Positions 44,761 through 55,853 of a stretch of 64,000 bases of DNA are shown here, piece after piece. The translations under genes were made by a program, and so were the position numbers. The stretch's first letter is position 1. Each line of letters begins with the position of its first letter. This DNA is from Actinostola sp. cb2023 (Eukaryota; Cnidaria; Anthozoa; Actiniaria; Actinostolidae). The stretch spans positions 62,001 through 126,000 of the forward strand of contig JAUJYZ010000846.1 of NCBI GenBank assembly GCA_033675265.1. Reading direction: 5' to 3'. The notes below the pieces were generated by a model that did no database searches, was not told the DNA's origin, and saw only the letters and a program-made list of their open reading frames with translations.

Positions 44761-45670
44761 TCAATACCTAACTGGCAGAAGTATTAAGAACAAGTGAATG
44801 TGAACTATCAAATTTCATTCTTTGTTTGTTTTGGATGTTTAAATGTCTTATAAGTCTAATAAAGCAGCTTTGAAACTACACTGGTGGTCATGGTGATTTT
44901 ATAATTATTTAGAGAAATGTTGCGATTTTATAATTGCCAAGTTGTAAATATATCACATTTTAAAAAGACTCGCGTGTTTGACTCTGGTGTCAGTTAATTA
45001 TCAGTTAGTTATTATTGTTCTGATACACAGACGAATTTACATATGGTCACCTGTTGATACAACAATAGATCACTTATCTAGCGTGCCTCTCCATTGTTTA
45101 AGTTAATCTTTGTACATTTTTTTTTTAAATCCTGAGGATGTATGTTTGAAACCTCGACATCAAAATATTAGGTTGAAGATACTTTATAAAATTAAACAAT
45201 AGACCAGTTGTTATATAACGTGATAAAAAGAATTTTCATACTGTGATCGAGGTGACCGGATAGCTAGAGGCTTAGGTTAAGGGAGGTACGAGTGGTGGAC
45301 ATTTTCGAATACAGAGTTCTCAAAATGGATTTTCTTTATGTTTATTTGTGCCGATGTCACTTGTTTGTGTCATGAACTGCTGACTCACGGATAAAACGAA
45401 ATACTGGGAAAATAAAAAACGTCAGCGAAAAATGTCGTTTTAAAAATAGTCGTGGCATAACACAAATCCTTAGGCCGGTGCAGCGGAATGGCTAGGATCG
45501 TTTTAAAAATAGTCGTGGCTCCTCGGTACGGGCGGTCCTGTGCGGTGGCCCGGAGAAAGTCCTTCTCCGGGCTGGTCCGGGCCGCCCGTGGCCCAGAACT
45601 CGGATGGTATCGGATGGCTCCGGTGTGCTCCGGAGCGCCCGTGGGCCAGAACTGTCATTTGACTACTACT
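44761..45670. repeat. Right terminal inverted repeat of miniature Polinton
   Basis: Reverse complement of 40426-41303 at about 97-98% by eye. It carries an extra block of roughly 30 bp at 45488-45518 (GGCTAGGATCGTTTTAAAAA) that duplicates the adjacent TTTTAAAAATAGTCGTGGC. Confidence 0.92.
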
Positions 45671-46215
45671 ACAATATTGTTATTGTTCCTTATGAATACA
45701 ATGGAAATACACTTCATTGTAAATATCAATTAAACCAAATTAATATACAATGAATTACATTTAACATATTAATATTATATTTATTATATATGTATTCCAC
45801 TATAGGTGTTTGGGAAATAGGCAATCTTTCAAAGCACGTCAGCGTGAAAGAATAGCAATGTCTTGTGAAAGTAAGAGGGCAGCAGAGCAGAGAATTACAG
45901 AATGTCAAACAGCACAAGAAAGCAAAAGAAAGAAGAAAGACCACACTGGTAACATCAACAGTATGAACTGGGATAAAGATAACCTAAAAGCAGAAGTAGA
46001 AGGATATGAACTTGGTGTGCAAGTTAATTGGAGTGCTCTTGCAAAAAAGTATGGAATAAAAACCAAAGCAGGAAATTATGCCCATAATGGTGGACAAATT
46101 GCTCAACAATATCTAGTAAATGAAGAAGTAAATGTTCATAGGTTCAAGAGAAAAAATGGAGAACAAGAAAGCAAGGAAACCCGGATAAGAAGAAAGAAAC
46201 TTCGAGGACTAGGGG

Positions 46216-48822
46216 GTATGTTAAAAGGGTTTTACTTACATACATGTATAGTAATCTATTTCCACCGGCTTCCCTTCACTCTTTAAGCTATGGGTAGGGA
46301 AGAAACGGTGGTCACCTTCAGGAAAGGGATTAAAAAAAAAAGCCAGGGTGTGGTGTGGGAAAATATAAACCCCGAAGGCGAACCGTATATATAACGAGTG
46401 AAGAGAAGAATACCACGAACAAGACTACGGCCAGGGCCCTGTCATAGCCAGCCTTACCGACTCCTCGTGTGAAGTGGGCTAATTTGTATGCATGCTAGCT
46501 TATATAGTGGGAAAGACCGCTGAAAATAGTAATCTATTTCCACCGGCTTCCCTTCACTCTTTAAGCTATGGGTTGGGAAGAAACTTTGGTTACTCCTGCG
46601 GCTAGCTGTAATCTATTACTTGAAGCCTTGCGTTATACTCCTCCCAATCTCAAAAATAAAGTAGGATCCGAAAACAGCTGTTTCCCTGTATCGGTCCTCT
46701 GCCACAAAACATTCGGGATCACGTGGCGTAAGGTTAGATATATCTGTAAATACTCGCGGCCCGGAATCACAAGTGTCGATATGATCGCATAAATATGGGC
46801 ATTTCTGCTGCCACTCCCTGGGCTAGTAGCTGAGCGCCGTCATAAGAGATCCAATTTGTCCTGCGTAACATGCACCTTTTGTGGATCACAGTGAGTAAGC
46901 AATTCCCATTGTGGGTATGATACGGCTTCCAGCGCTTCCAGTGATGAACTGGCAAAAGGAAGAAGGATCGAAGAAGGACCTGATAAATGTTAAGGAACAT
47001 GAGAACTGAGAGACGGCAACATGATAATGCTGTCACCGAAATGAAACCCAGGGAGTGACAGCCTTGGCGCCCGGTAATCCGAGAGGGTGCTTTAGAGACC
47101 CCTCCAAGCACTGTCACTGGGGAGAATAAAAGGAGACCCCCCGGGCAACCACCCCCATACCCGATAAGGAATAAGAAAACCAACAATTGATTAACTACAC
47201 TGAAGGATAGAGATTGCTCTGTATTTAATCAAAATACCCGCCTTGCAGAGAGAATACACATTAACTTCGCAATCAACGCCTCCACGGAAGGCTGGTTGCT
47301 GTCTTCGAATAGTTTTCAAAATCAATAAACAAAAGGAGGTATCAACCATTGTACATGGCGGAGCGGAAGTCATCCCTGTGACCAATACTCGTGCAGTAGG
47401 TAATTTTCGTACTTAGACTCACAAAACGAACAAACCAACAAACAAACCTACTTCAATGAATTGTTAACTCGCATGCAGTAAAATAACTTGCCAACCCAGT
47501 GGCTAAACACATTCTAATGCTACACGTGCCAGCTCTAATCACTCGTTTATCAGCTCTGTGATCCATAGAAAACATGGCTGAAAAAATACTCGTCATCTCT
47601 GTGACCATCGTCATGCGGCAGTAACTAACTTGCCAACCCAGTGGCTAAACACATTATATTGCTGCACGTGCCAGCTCTGTGGCCAGAGACATGCATAAGC
47701 ACTCGTTTTATCAGCTCTGTGATCCATAGCAAACTGCAGACAAGATACTCGTCATCTCTGTGACCAACGGTCATGCATTAACCAACTTGCCAACCCTGTG
47801 GCTAAACACATTCTATTGCTACACGTGCCAGCTCTGTGGCCAGATACATGCATAAGCACTCGTTTTATCAGCTCTGTGATCCATAGAAAACTGTAGAGAA
47901 GATACTCGTCATCTCTGTGACCAACACACATGCAGTAGGCAAATAAACCAAATTCAACAATCAATTGTTAACCCGCAATGAATATCTTGCCAACCCTGTG
48001 GCTAATTAATATAAACACATTCTATTGCTACACGTGCGCCAGCTCTGTGGCCAAAAGGAATGCATAAGCATTTATAAGCACATTTTATCAACTCGACCAA
48101 CTCTGTGATCCATAGAAAGCTGTAAAAATCGTCATCTCTGTGACCATTTTTTAAAAGCGTTGTATACCCCTGAAAAACTGAATAAACATAAACTAAGAAA
48201 CCATCGGCTAAACGAGGGTCGGCCATGCCAGCGCAAAAGCGTGGAGTAAATATCGTACTGCCATCCCTGTGGCCTGCTAAAATCTAGTTGTACCGCTAAT
48301 AAACGAAAACACGTGAAGACTATATTGCAAAACCCGACTAGAAAACGAAATAAAGGCTAGAGAATGCTTCACATACAGAATATCACCTCGTGGTCATGCT
48401 GAGCAGCTCGTTTGGCAGTTGACTGCATGAGATGGACGCCGAGCATAGAAGGACTATGAGGCTGGTTTCTTGACAGTAGATTTACCAGCGACATGAGTGG
48501 TACGAATTAAAGCTTGTTTCACTTTTTGAGCAGCACCAACAAGAGATCCAGGCGAAGGCTGCCGATGTTCTTCTAATCTCAGTGTACAAACGGGTTAGAG
48601 ACATGCTGCATGTACAACTCCTCGTGTGAAGTGGGCTAATTTGTATGCATGCTAGCTTATATAGTGGGAAAGACCGCTGAAAATAGAAGATACATGTATA
48701 CATGTTTATATTGCACAGAACAATACCATGTATCTATATGCTGTAACAATATAGACAAAAGTAAGATCAATAGATCATTTATTATTATCTGAGTAATTAA
48801 TTTTATATCATTCTTTTTATAG
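46216..48822. repeat. Intron filled with complex repeats
   Basis: The intron runs from a GTATGT donor to a TTTTTATAG acceptor. It contains a duplicated block (CTATTTCCACCGGCTTCCCT at about 46252 and 46533). A 70-bp direct repeat (CTCCTCGTGTGAAGTGGGCT at 46463-46530 and again at 48612-48688) brackets most of the intron, like the ends of an inserted unit. A periodic array of CTGTG motifs lies inside. The GC-rich part at 46860-47170 is unlike its surroundings. No protein is recognised in it. Confidence 0.7.
47370..48275. repeat. Degenerate array of CTGTG-centred motifs
   Basis: Motifs of the form CTCTGTGACCA, CCCAGTGGCTAA, CTCTGTGGCCAG and CTCTGTGATCCA alternate about every 40 bp. They form a four-motif higher-order unit of roughly 155-190 bp repeated about four times. 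Shared linkers include AACACATTCTATTGCTACAC and GCATAAGCACTCGTTTTATC. Confidence 0.8.
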
Positions 48823-49637
48823 GTGAGATTTCACTTCCTACCCCAGAAACAAACGATGAGCTGAAAGACACTTTAAAATTAAAAATTCAGAAAGGAGAGT
48901 ATACATTGGGTGAACTGATTGTTCCTAAAAAGTACAAGAAGATGTTGATTGACAAGGATGGCAATATAAAATCAGAAGAATTTACAATCCAAGGAAGGAA
49001 AATTCCTCTCGATGAAATTAGAAAAAAAACATTGACAAAGCACAAACCTTTCATACGACAACATCCAGATGTTTACTATGATGAAATGTCACGTCTGAAT
49101 GTTGTGGAGTGTCTTTAAAAAACTAAATGAATTTGACGACACTCAAGGACTGACTGCTATGAGGCAAAAACTGAAAAAAAATACAAAGACAAAGACACCT
49201 AATGATATGGCATGACCACTCGACAGTGGCAAAACATGGCCACCTGGTCTTCGTGGTGACAAGTGCCTATGACCCAGCACTCTACTTAATGAAGGAAGAA
49301 TATTACCAGAAGACTGGCATATGGGTTGACATCCAAACAGAGGTTGAGAAACCAGAACTATACATTGTGGGGAGATGTAAAAGTAGTGATGAGGAACAGC
49401 TACGATACATAGACACTAGATGTGAATGCCTTAGAGGACTATCCCAAAATTTTGAAGTCATGGCAGGTATTCCTATAAATGATGTAATGCGATTCTTTAA
49501 AGGAGATGGGCCAGCCGTTGCTTATGAATCAGGACAACAGAAAGGAGGCCATTACTTCTGTTCTGTATGAGGAATGCATGCATTCCATGTCATGAGCGAC
49601 ACCCTTGACCATGTCTTTAGATGTACTCATATCTCCC

Positions 49638-50067
49638 TTAAAGTGCCTATGAAACGAAAATGTCGATCCTTGTTTTATTGCACATTATTGTTGTTTGGTC
49701 TTTCTCTGAACATTTGCTGTATTTAAACATCAACTTTGAGCGTGCGAACATTTTTTTTTTGCAGTTCGAAAATTATCATTTTTAACCAAAATGTGCGACA
49801 AGAGACTGGGCCCTTGACAATGGCTCGGTGATGTCATAAGTTGTGTATGCCTTTGTTTGCACAACTTATGACGTCACATTTCTATAGTTTGACCGAGCGG
49901 GAATTGTCGCACTTTGAAACCCAAAATGGCCAACTTCGTGTGCGAAATAAAAAATGTTCCCGTAGCTCAATTCACTTTTTATTAACGTCATGTAAACAAG
50001 CAAATAGTAAACTTTCGTAGTAGCAAATAAAAACGGGGTCTGTTTTTTCGTTTCATAGGCACTTTAA
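49638..50067. mobile_element. TTAA palindromic MITE inside a coding exon
   Basis: The 430-bp palindrome begins TTAAAGTGCCTATGAAACG and ends CGTTTCATAGGCACTTTAA. Collapsing it to one TTAA restores an open frame across the site (THISLKDKHKEVL), so insertion duplicated exactly TTAA in a coding exon of the gene 39274-52007. Non-coding. Confidence 0.9.
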
Positions 50068-52235
50068 AGACAAACACAAGGAGGTACTAAGAGGACCATT
50101 TGAAAAAAAGCATTCCCTCCTGAAGCCAAAGCCTTTGAAAGGCCTGCAAAAAGAAGAATTGCTTGGAGAACTTCATGCAAGAAAGATATATCCTCATCCA
50201 GACTCCACAAAGGCTGATTTAGAAAAGGAGTTGGCTTCACAGCTACAAGGGATCCAAAGAGTGCCAGCTCTCCTCTACTGCACACCAATGAGTTCATTTG
50301 AAGACCACTCTATCAACACATATGAAGCATTGGCATGTGAGCCAATGCATGATATCTCTAATCACATCTGCAATGTGCTAGAAGAGCTCCCTAATCACCT
50401 TAGAAAAGAGGTAAAAGCCATTTTCAACGAAACTTTTCAAATAACATTGGGGAAAAAGGACACAAAAAGAGCTTGTGACTACCGATATGCTATCATTCTC
50501 TTTGTAAAAAGGTTAAGAGGTGTATTGACCGATACACTTCAATCATTGCTTGACACCCTTGTAGAGATGCAAGAAATACTCTACACTGATGATGATAACA
50601 TATCTCCCCGTTTAATATTAAGATACCACAACCTCTCCTTTATGCACTTCCTGATGTGCACCCTAGAGTTTGGATCATCGCCTATTGCCCTAACAGCCAG
50701 AAAACTTTATGGAAAATACCTACACAACCTTGTTTCCCATCAATCAATACAGCTAAGAATAATTTCCGGTACATCATCTAATGCAGAGAATGAAGAGAGA
50801 ATATTCAGCTCAATTAAAAGTATAACAAAGGCAACGTCCAATTACAGACCCTTCCCATATTGTTAGTAACAGTTTCTTAAGATTACAAGCAGAAGATGAG
50901 CTTGCATCTCAAAAAGACTGTGTTACTAAACAGCACAATCAAGTGTCAAAGTTAGCTGCAACCATCAACTTTCCAAATACAATCATACCTTGTCACATAG
51001 TAGAAGTTAAGAAGTACAGCGTGTGGTGGCAGACACATCTTGAACACATTAGTGACTTCCTTCTACCAGGAAAAGGAGTATGGTGGAGATATAATCAAGA
51101 ACACAATGAAGTAGAATTTTTTGACTCTGCCTCAGAACTCTCTTCAAGAAATGAAGGCTCACTACTACACCACTTTCGCTCTAGTAGCCTTAAACTAGAG
51201 GAAAGCTATCTTAAAGAATGTTGGGAGGAATGTATTCAACAAGATACTACACTTCCTGCTCATTTTCTTTTCCAGCCAAATGTTGATGGTAAAGTTATCA
51301 AAAAGGTAACAGGTTTCCTGTCTGATGAATATAATACCACCAGCAATGAAGTAGAGTGCAGTCTGCAGACTGAACAGCCTATTATTGAATATGAGGAAGA
51401 TACCCTAGATGTAGATGATGATCGAGTAACAGATGTGTGTCTGGTACAAGATCAAGAGCTATGTTTTGATGAAATAGTCACAGCTGAAAGCAACAACCAA
51501 GATGCAGACCAAAGCCATGAAATAAATACCAACAGTTCTGACAATGGATGTGATCAAGAAACAGGCACATCACATCATGCACTTCCCCTACATGTAGATA
51601 ATCCAATTGACGAATATTCATGTAGCAATTCATCTTACCTTTGTCAAGTAAACCCCACATGTGAACCACCTAAAGTCACCTGCCCTATAAATACAACAGA
51701 ATCAAGAACATGCAGTGAGAGAAAGGTGAAGACAAAGCTTGGAAAAGCAGTTGAAATTGTACTGGGCCCATCAACATACCTATTTAATTTTGATAAAGCA
51801 TGTGATCTCTTGAAGAAATATATTAGATGTAAAGAAGCTGTGAAAAATTATGAATACCAACAAGCTCTGATCCAAATCAAAGTCTTGGCAAAAGAAAAGG
51901 AACTCAATTTTTTTTTGAAGGAATGGGAGAAGCTATTTTTTATAAATCACTGCAGGACTGCAACCATGGAAGAAATGAAGAATGACAAAAGTGCTTCAGA
52001 ATATTAAAAAAAAAAAAAGTTTTCAGACCCTGTTAATGGAATGGAAAATCACATTGTGATGTCTATAAACCATATTTTAATTTTCAAGTTAAATACATCT
52101 ACACAAATGTACAACTTACATGTAACTTTTAGATATATTTAAAGCTTACATGTAAGTTATGTAAGATAATTACTGTATTTATTAAGATATATGAATTTTT
52201 TCACTGCTGATTGCCCGGGTTAACTGACAATATTA

Positions 52236-52446
52236 CAGTGCGAATCGAAAAACCGTGCATGGGCACAGAACTATTTTAGAAATCGTTTATCATTCCTTTA
52301 CAATCTGAAGCAACTCTCTAACTGCAAGAAGTTCGACTGATTTGTAGTCAGATAAACTTCTTGCAGTTAGAGAGTTATTTCTGATTGTGCAACGAACGAT
52401 AAACGATTTCTGAACTATTTCTGGATGCCCACGGTTTTTCACACTG
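52236..52446. mobile_element. Short TA-flanked MITE
   Basis: The inverted ends CAGTGCGAATCGAAAAACCG and CGGTTTTTCACACTG are flanked by TA. The interior pairs strongly (CTCTCTAACTGCAAGAAGTT with AACTTCTTGCAGTTAGAGAG). It is 211 bp and of Tc1/mariner type. It sits just 3' of the broken gene. Confidence 0.8.
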
Positions 52447-52846
52447 TAAAGACTTTGTAGATAAATTGTAAATTAACATGTATACAACATACGCATAGAT
52501 ATAAAAATTAAAGTTTAGAAGAATAAGAGTGATTACGCTGTGTTTCCCTGCGAGAGAGGGAAGCAAATGGTCTCTGCTCGCAGGGTTTCACATTATAACT
52601 ACACACAAAAATAAAAGAATATTGTGTACTCACCTAAATCGCCAGTCATTATTCCAAAATAATTTCCTGTTAGTCGATACAAAGCAAAAGTTGCCGGACA
52701 CAAGACAGCCGAATGTTTATATCTCGCTACGTACGGCACGGCAGCCATTTTGACTAGGTTACTAGGGGAAACGAGTGGGAGCCTCGTTCTGAAGAGAATG
52801 CATAATTAGCATTGCTGGGGGTGTTTTCAAGCTTTTGACCCTTGCC
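52447..52846. other. Intergenic, no supported gene
   Basis: Only short featureless frames. A small hairpin around CTGCGAGAGAGGGAAGC/GCTCGCAGGG lies at 52546-52586. Confidence 0.4.
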
Positions 52847-54046
52847 TTAAGGGGGGATTAACATATTTATTTGGCCCGTTGCTAGGGAAACTTTGAAGGC
52901 TCATAAAACTCTTAAAATCAATACATAAGGCATGAAACTTTCGGAATGTGTTAGTTGAGGGTAGAAGTTCGACATGTGATGACGTCATCACGTACGTCCT
53001 TATGACGTCATCGCATCGTAAAAAAACGCCGTTTTTCATAGGGTTTTGATGAATTAAAAATATTTTGGTATAATCTGAAAATGTATATCAAGGTGCAGAA
53101 TACTGAGCTTGCGTTTTGCGTTTCAATGAAAATTTATTTTTTTATGGCAGTTTCTTTGCAATTTTAACGACATTTTTGTCCATAACTTTTCCATTTTTTC
53201 TTTGTTTTTAAAATCCATGCTCAAATTTGTGGAGAATACTCTTCTTAGCAGATACATAAAGAAAAAAGTTAACTTTTTTGAAAACGTGAAAAGAACGGCG
53301 TTTTTTTCGAAAATGCGGTTTTTGTGGCTTGGGCTACCTGTGTCGTTATAATTTTCGTTCGCAAGACAAATACATGACAATTTAGGTGTGTTAGAAAAAT
53401 GTATTTTCTGCACTTTCTTTTGGTTCAAGGTACATACAAATTTACCTAGAAAGGAAGATCGATATTTACTTGTCATTTGTGTGGTTTTCTCATGTTTTGA
53501 AGCATTTTAATGCAGCTCAAATTATTAATTTGTGCAAAGTCTTTCGATACGGCAAAGTTTTTCAGTCGTGTTTTCAAGGTGTTTTCACCGATCTTCGACG
53601 TACTTCATCTACTGTTTGACATGTTTCATTTTGAAAGGCAGAGTCTAGAACAACAACCTGTTGAGTAAGGTAATCTTTGATTGTTTATTATTGATTTATC
53701 GGCGTTTTTTACTCCTAGGTTGAAGTTTTTGTGACGACAAGTCGACTTGTTTTACTTCGATTCAATATTCTCTGTTGAGTGTTGTTGCTTTTGAACGACT
53801 CTTCAAGTGGAATTATCGCTTGCTTTCTTTGACTTCTTTGACTTTAAACTACTGCAGTCTATCATATGTCGAATGAACAAACTTAAAATTAAGAGAACGC
53901 TCAATAAAATATATAACTTTTTGAAGTGAAACTCGTGTATGTCTTGCGGGAAAACACTGGGCACTTGCTCGATGAAATATCTTCTCATTCAAGCTCTGCA
54001 TAGCAACGAATTACCATGGCAACGAAATATGTTAATCCCCCCTTAA
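52847..54046. mobile_element. TTAA element B, copy 2
   Basis: A second copy of the element at 11982-13134, in the opposite orientation. It starts TTAAGGGGGGATTAACATAT and ends ATATGTTAATCCCCCCTTAA, 1,200 bp. The two copies align along their length with scattered differences. No transposase. Confidence 0.9.
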
Positions 54047-54119
54047 GTTCCCTGAGTGTTAACAATTTTGTGGAGATTTGGAGGAAAACGATTGCACAGC
54101 AAATACTTAACATTTTTTC

Positions 54120-54405
54120 AGAAGTATTTGGAGACATAGATGATAGTCAAGTCACTAACTACAGCAGCTGGGATGACAGTGATACAGAATTGGATGATGA
54201 CGATGATGGTTGGAGTGGTAATATTCAAGATGAGGAATTAATGGTTAACTGGGATGAATTGTCTTACAACAGCATTTTCCCAGAAGATATGAGCCTTCTA
54301 GACACATCTGTTCTTGCTCCTGATTTGGATAATAGTGGTTTAACATGCACTGCTCCTGAAGTTGTGTGTGACATAATTACTAATCGCGGGGTTCAAATTG
54401 TTTAA
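54120..54405 (+). CDS. Candidate acidic exon, unrecognised
   Basis: Following an ATTTTTTCAG acceptor, the plus strand is open for 94 codons to a TAA stop. The product is very acidic (SSWDDSDTELDDDDDGW, then MVNWDELSYNSIFPEDMSLL). The upstream part of the frame, back to ATG 54016, lies mostly in the TTAA element and non-coding sequence. No domain. It might be the 3' end of a gene disrupted by the TTAA element, or an isolated fragment. Confidence 0.35.
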
Positions 54406-54881
54406 AATGCAAATCTTCCATTTACAAGGTAATGAATTTTATTTGAAATTCATCCATTGAATTATTAATTGTATTATTAAGTTACATGTATATTCAGGTA
54501 TCTAGTACATGTGCTTATACATGTATTTTTGAAATGTATATAATCTCATGTATATAGTTTAAGATAGAACTTCCATGATTTTGGCAATTAGTAAATTTCC
54601 TTGTCACTAAGCCAAGGCCTTACTGTACTTTAATTCCATTGATTGTGCAGCTGCAGTAAACATAATTTTAAACACATGGAATAAAACAGAACATTCAAAA
54701 ACTTACATTTTTGTGTACATGTATACAATATATCATATGAACTGATATCTTTTCTTAGCGAGCCTTTCTTCCAAGATCAATATTTGTTTGTGTTTATTGA
54801 TCCATTGATACAATTTGGAAATGTCTAGCCTTGAGAGATGCTACATGCTTGCCTGATTTCTTCTTGATAAGGCACTGATCG

Positions 54882-55853
54882 TCAAAGTTGCTTAAAAGAG
54901 TTTTGGTAACTTTCTGTGAGACATATTCTTGTTACTGCTTCTGGAGTTATGTTCGGCCCCAAAGTCTTGATGGACTGTTTTAGATAATTGTTGTCGTGCT
55001 CTAAATCTAGATCTAGGGCAACGTTTCTTCCAGATCCTCCTTTATTATTAACAGTGCGATTCCAAATAAGGCTGTGACATTGATCTGGAGGGAGTAATGA
55101 ATGTATCTGCAATTGTAAATAGAGAGCTTCTAGAGCATACTTAAAAGTTGATTTTTCTTCTCTAAAGTGAAGCAGAAGAAATTGCCAGCAACGGATGGTT
55201 CTAGCTCCATCTCCCTCTGCAGTTGCATCTATGAAATTCATGAATAAGAGACCATGATTAAGCAGCGAACAGTTGTAATTGTATGCATCATCATTAACAT
55301 CGTTATCTGATTTTTTGTTTGGATACTCTGGTTGTAAAACAGGCTTGTCAGATTCAGGTGGCGGGTTGTGGGTCATCTCGTGGTCCCTTCTCATCTTGCC
55401 ATCATATTTAAATGACTTGTCGCATCCTATGTATCTACAAGGGAACCTCCCTTAAGCTGTAAGAGCTTGACCATTTAAAACTGCCTCTTGTTCTTGAGTA
55501 GCTAGAATGTTATCCATTAGGTCAGTGATAAGATGTTCATCCACAACGAATGTGTCAATGATCTTGATTGATATTTCTTGCAAATACAGTCTCTTAATAA
55601 GGTCAGATGCATCTTGTAGTCCCTCTGTGATAATAAATGTTTTTGGTTCGTCATCCATCGTTGACATCTCTAATATGTTCATAGCTGTAGCTATGATTCT
55701 TGCTTTAATCTCAAGCAACATGGAAGCCTTACATGGAGCCCATGCACCAGTAACATTTGCAACCACATTCCGTCTATTTATAACATTTCTGTCGGCAAAA
55801 AGGGTCCCCTTGTCTGCATCTGAAGTTGTACAATAATGCCTGTTGTATATCAC
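54882..55853 (-). pseudogene. DUF6589-like gene, last exon with one stop
   Basis: After a TTATTCAG acceptor the minus strand reads VIYNRHYCTTSDADKGTLFA, RNVINRRNVV and a helical part ending NGQALTA. An in-frame TAA sits at 55452-55454. The same frame then gives a C2H2 finger (CRYIGCDKSFKYDGKMRRDH) and the signature block LLFMNFIDATAEGDGARTIR, CWQFLLLHF, WNRTVNNKGGSGRNVALDLD, LEHDNNYLK, TLGPNITPEAV. This C-terminal order matches what I know as DUF6589, a domain found in fungal and invertebrate proteins of probable mobile origin. Function unknown. Only one nonsense codon breaks the exon. Confidence 0.75.

Larger units (their letters stand above)
40426..45670. mobile_element. Miniature Maverick/Polinton-like element, 5.2 kb
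   Basis: The element begins AGTAGTAGTCAAATGACAG and ends with the reverse complement. The terminal inverted repeats are about 878 bp (40426-41303) and 910 bp (44761-45670). A perfect 6-bp direct repeat, ACAATA, flanks it (40420-40425 and 45671-45676). Long repeats, an AG terminus and a 6-bp duplication are the signature of Mavericks/Polintons. The 3.5-kb interior has two minus-strand genes (one a packaging ATPase), an EEQ-repeat tract and two plus-strand genes, all open. Full Polintons are about 15-20 kb with a protein-primed DNA polymerase, integrase, protease and capsid genes; none is seen here. It lies in an intron of the broken gene 39274-52007. Either it is a deletion derivative mobilised in trans or a distinct small lineage. 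Confidence 0.85.
39274..52007 (+). pseudogene. Large multi-exon gene of unnamed invertebrate family, broken
   Basis: Plus-strand blocks in order: 39274-40053 (CDIFQEKDD-type helices, DCKGCHQNFP zinc-knuckle-like pair, in-frame TAA at 39665); 45806-46215 (basic coil, NWSALAKKYGIKT helix-turn-helix-like, HNGGQIAQQYL); 48823-49637 (GEYTLGELIVPKKY, then IWHDHST, YDPALYL, DTRCECL, FFKGDGPAVAYESGQQKGGH, in-frame TGA at 49568); 50068-52007 (EPMHDISNHI, CDYRYAI, NAENEERIFSSIKSITKATS, then WWQTHLEHISDFLLPGKGVW and a Cys/His-poor tail). Introns fit in phase at 40053/45806 and 46215/48823. Frameshifts occur near 49115, 49190 and 50855. I know similar unnamed proteins from coral and sponge genomes. The architecture suggests a transposase-derived family, but no catalytic triad is proven. 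Its introns and exons host other elements. Confidence 0.7.

Noticed and set aside
44761..45670. LTR retrotransposon interpretation of the 0.9-kb repeats
   Set aside because: The repeats are inverted, not direct, and there is no reverse transcriptase, primer-binding site or gag/pol.
49560..49580. Selenocysteine codon
   Set aside because: The gene has other stops and frameshifts, and no SECIS-like structure is evident; a nonsense mutation is simpler.
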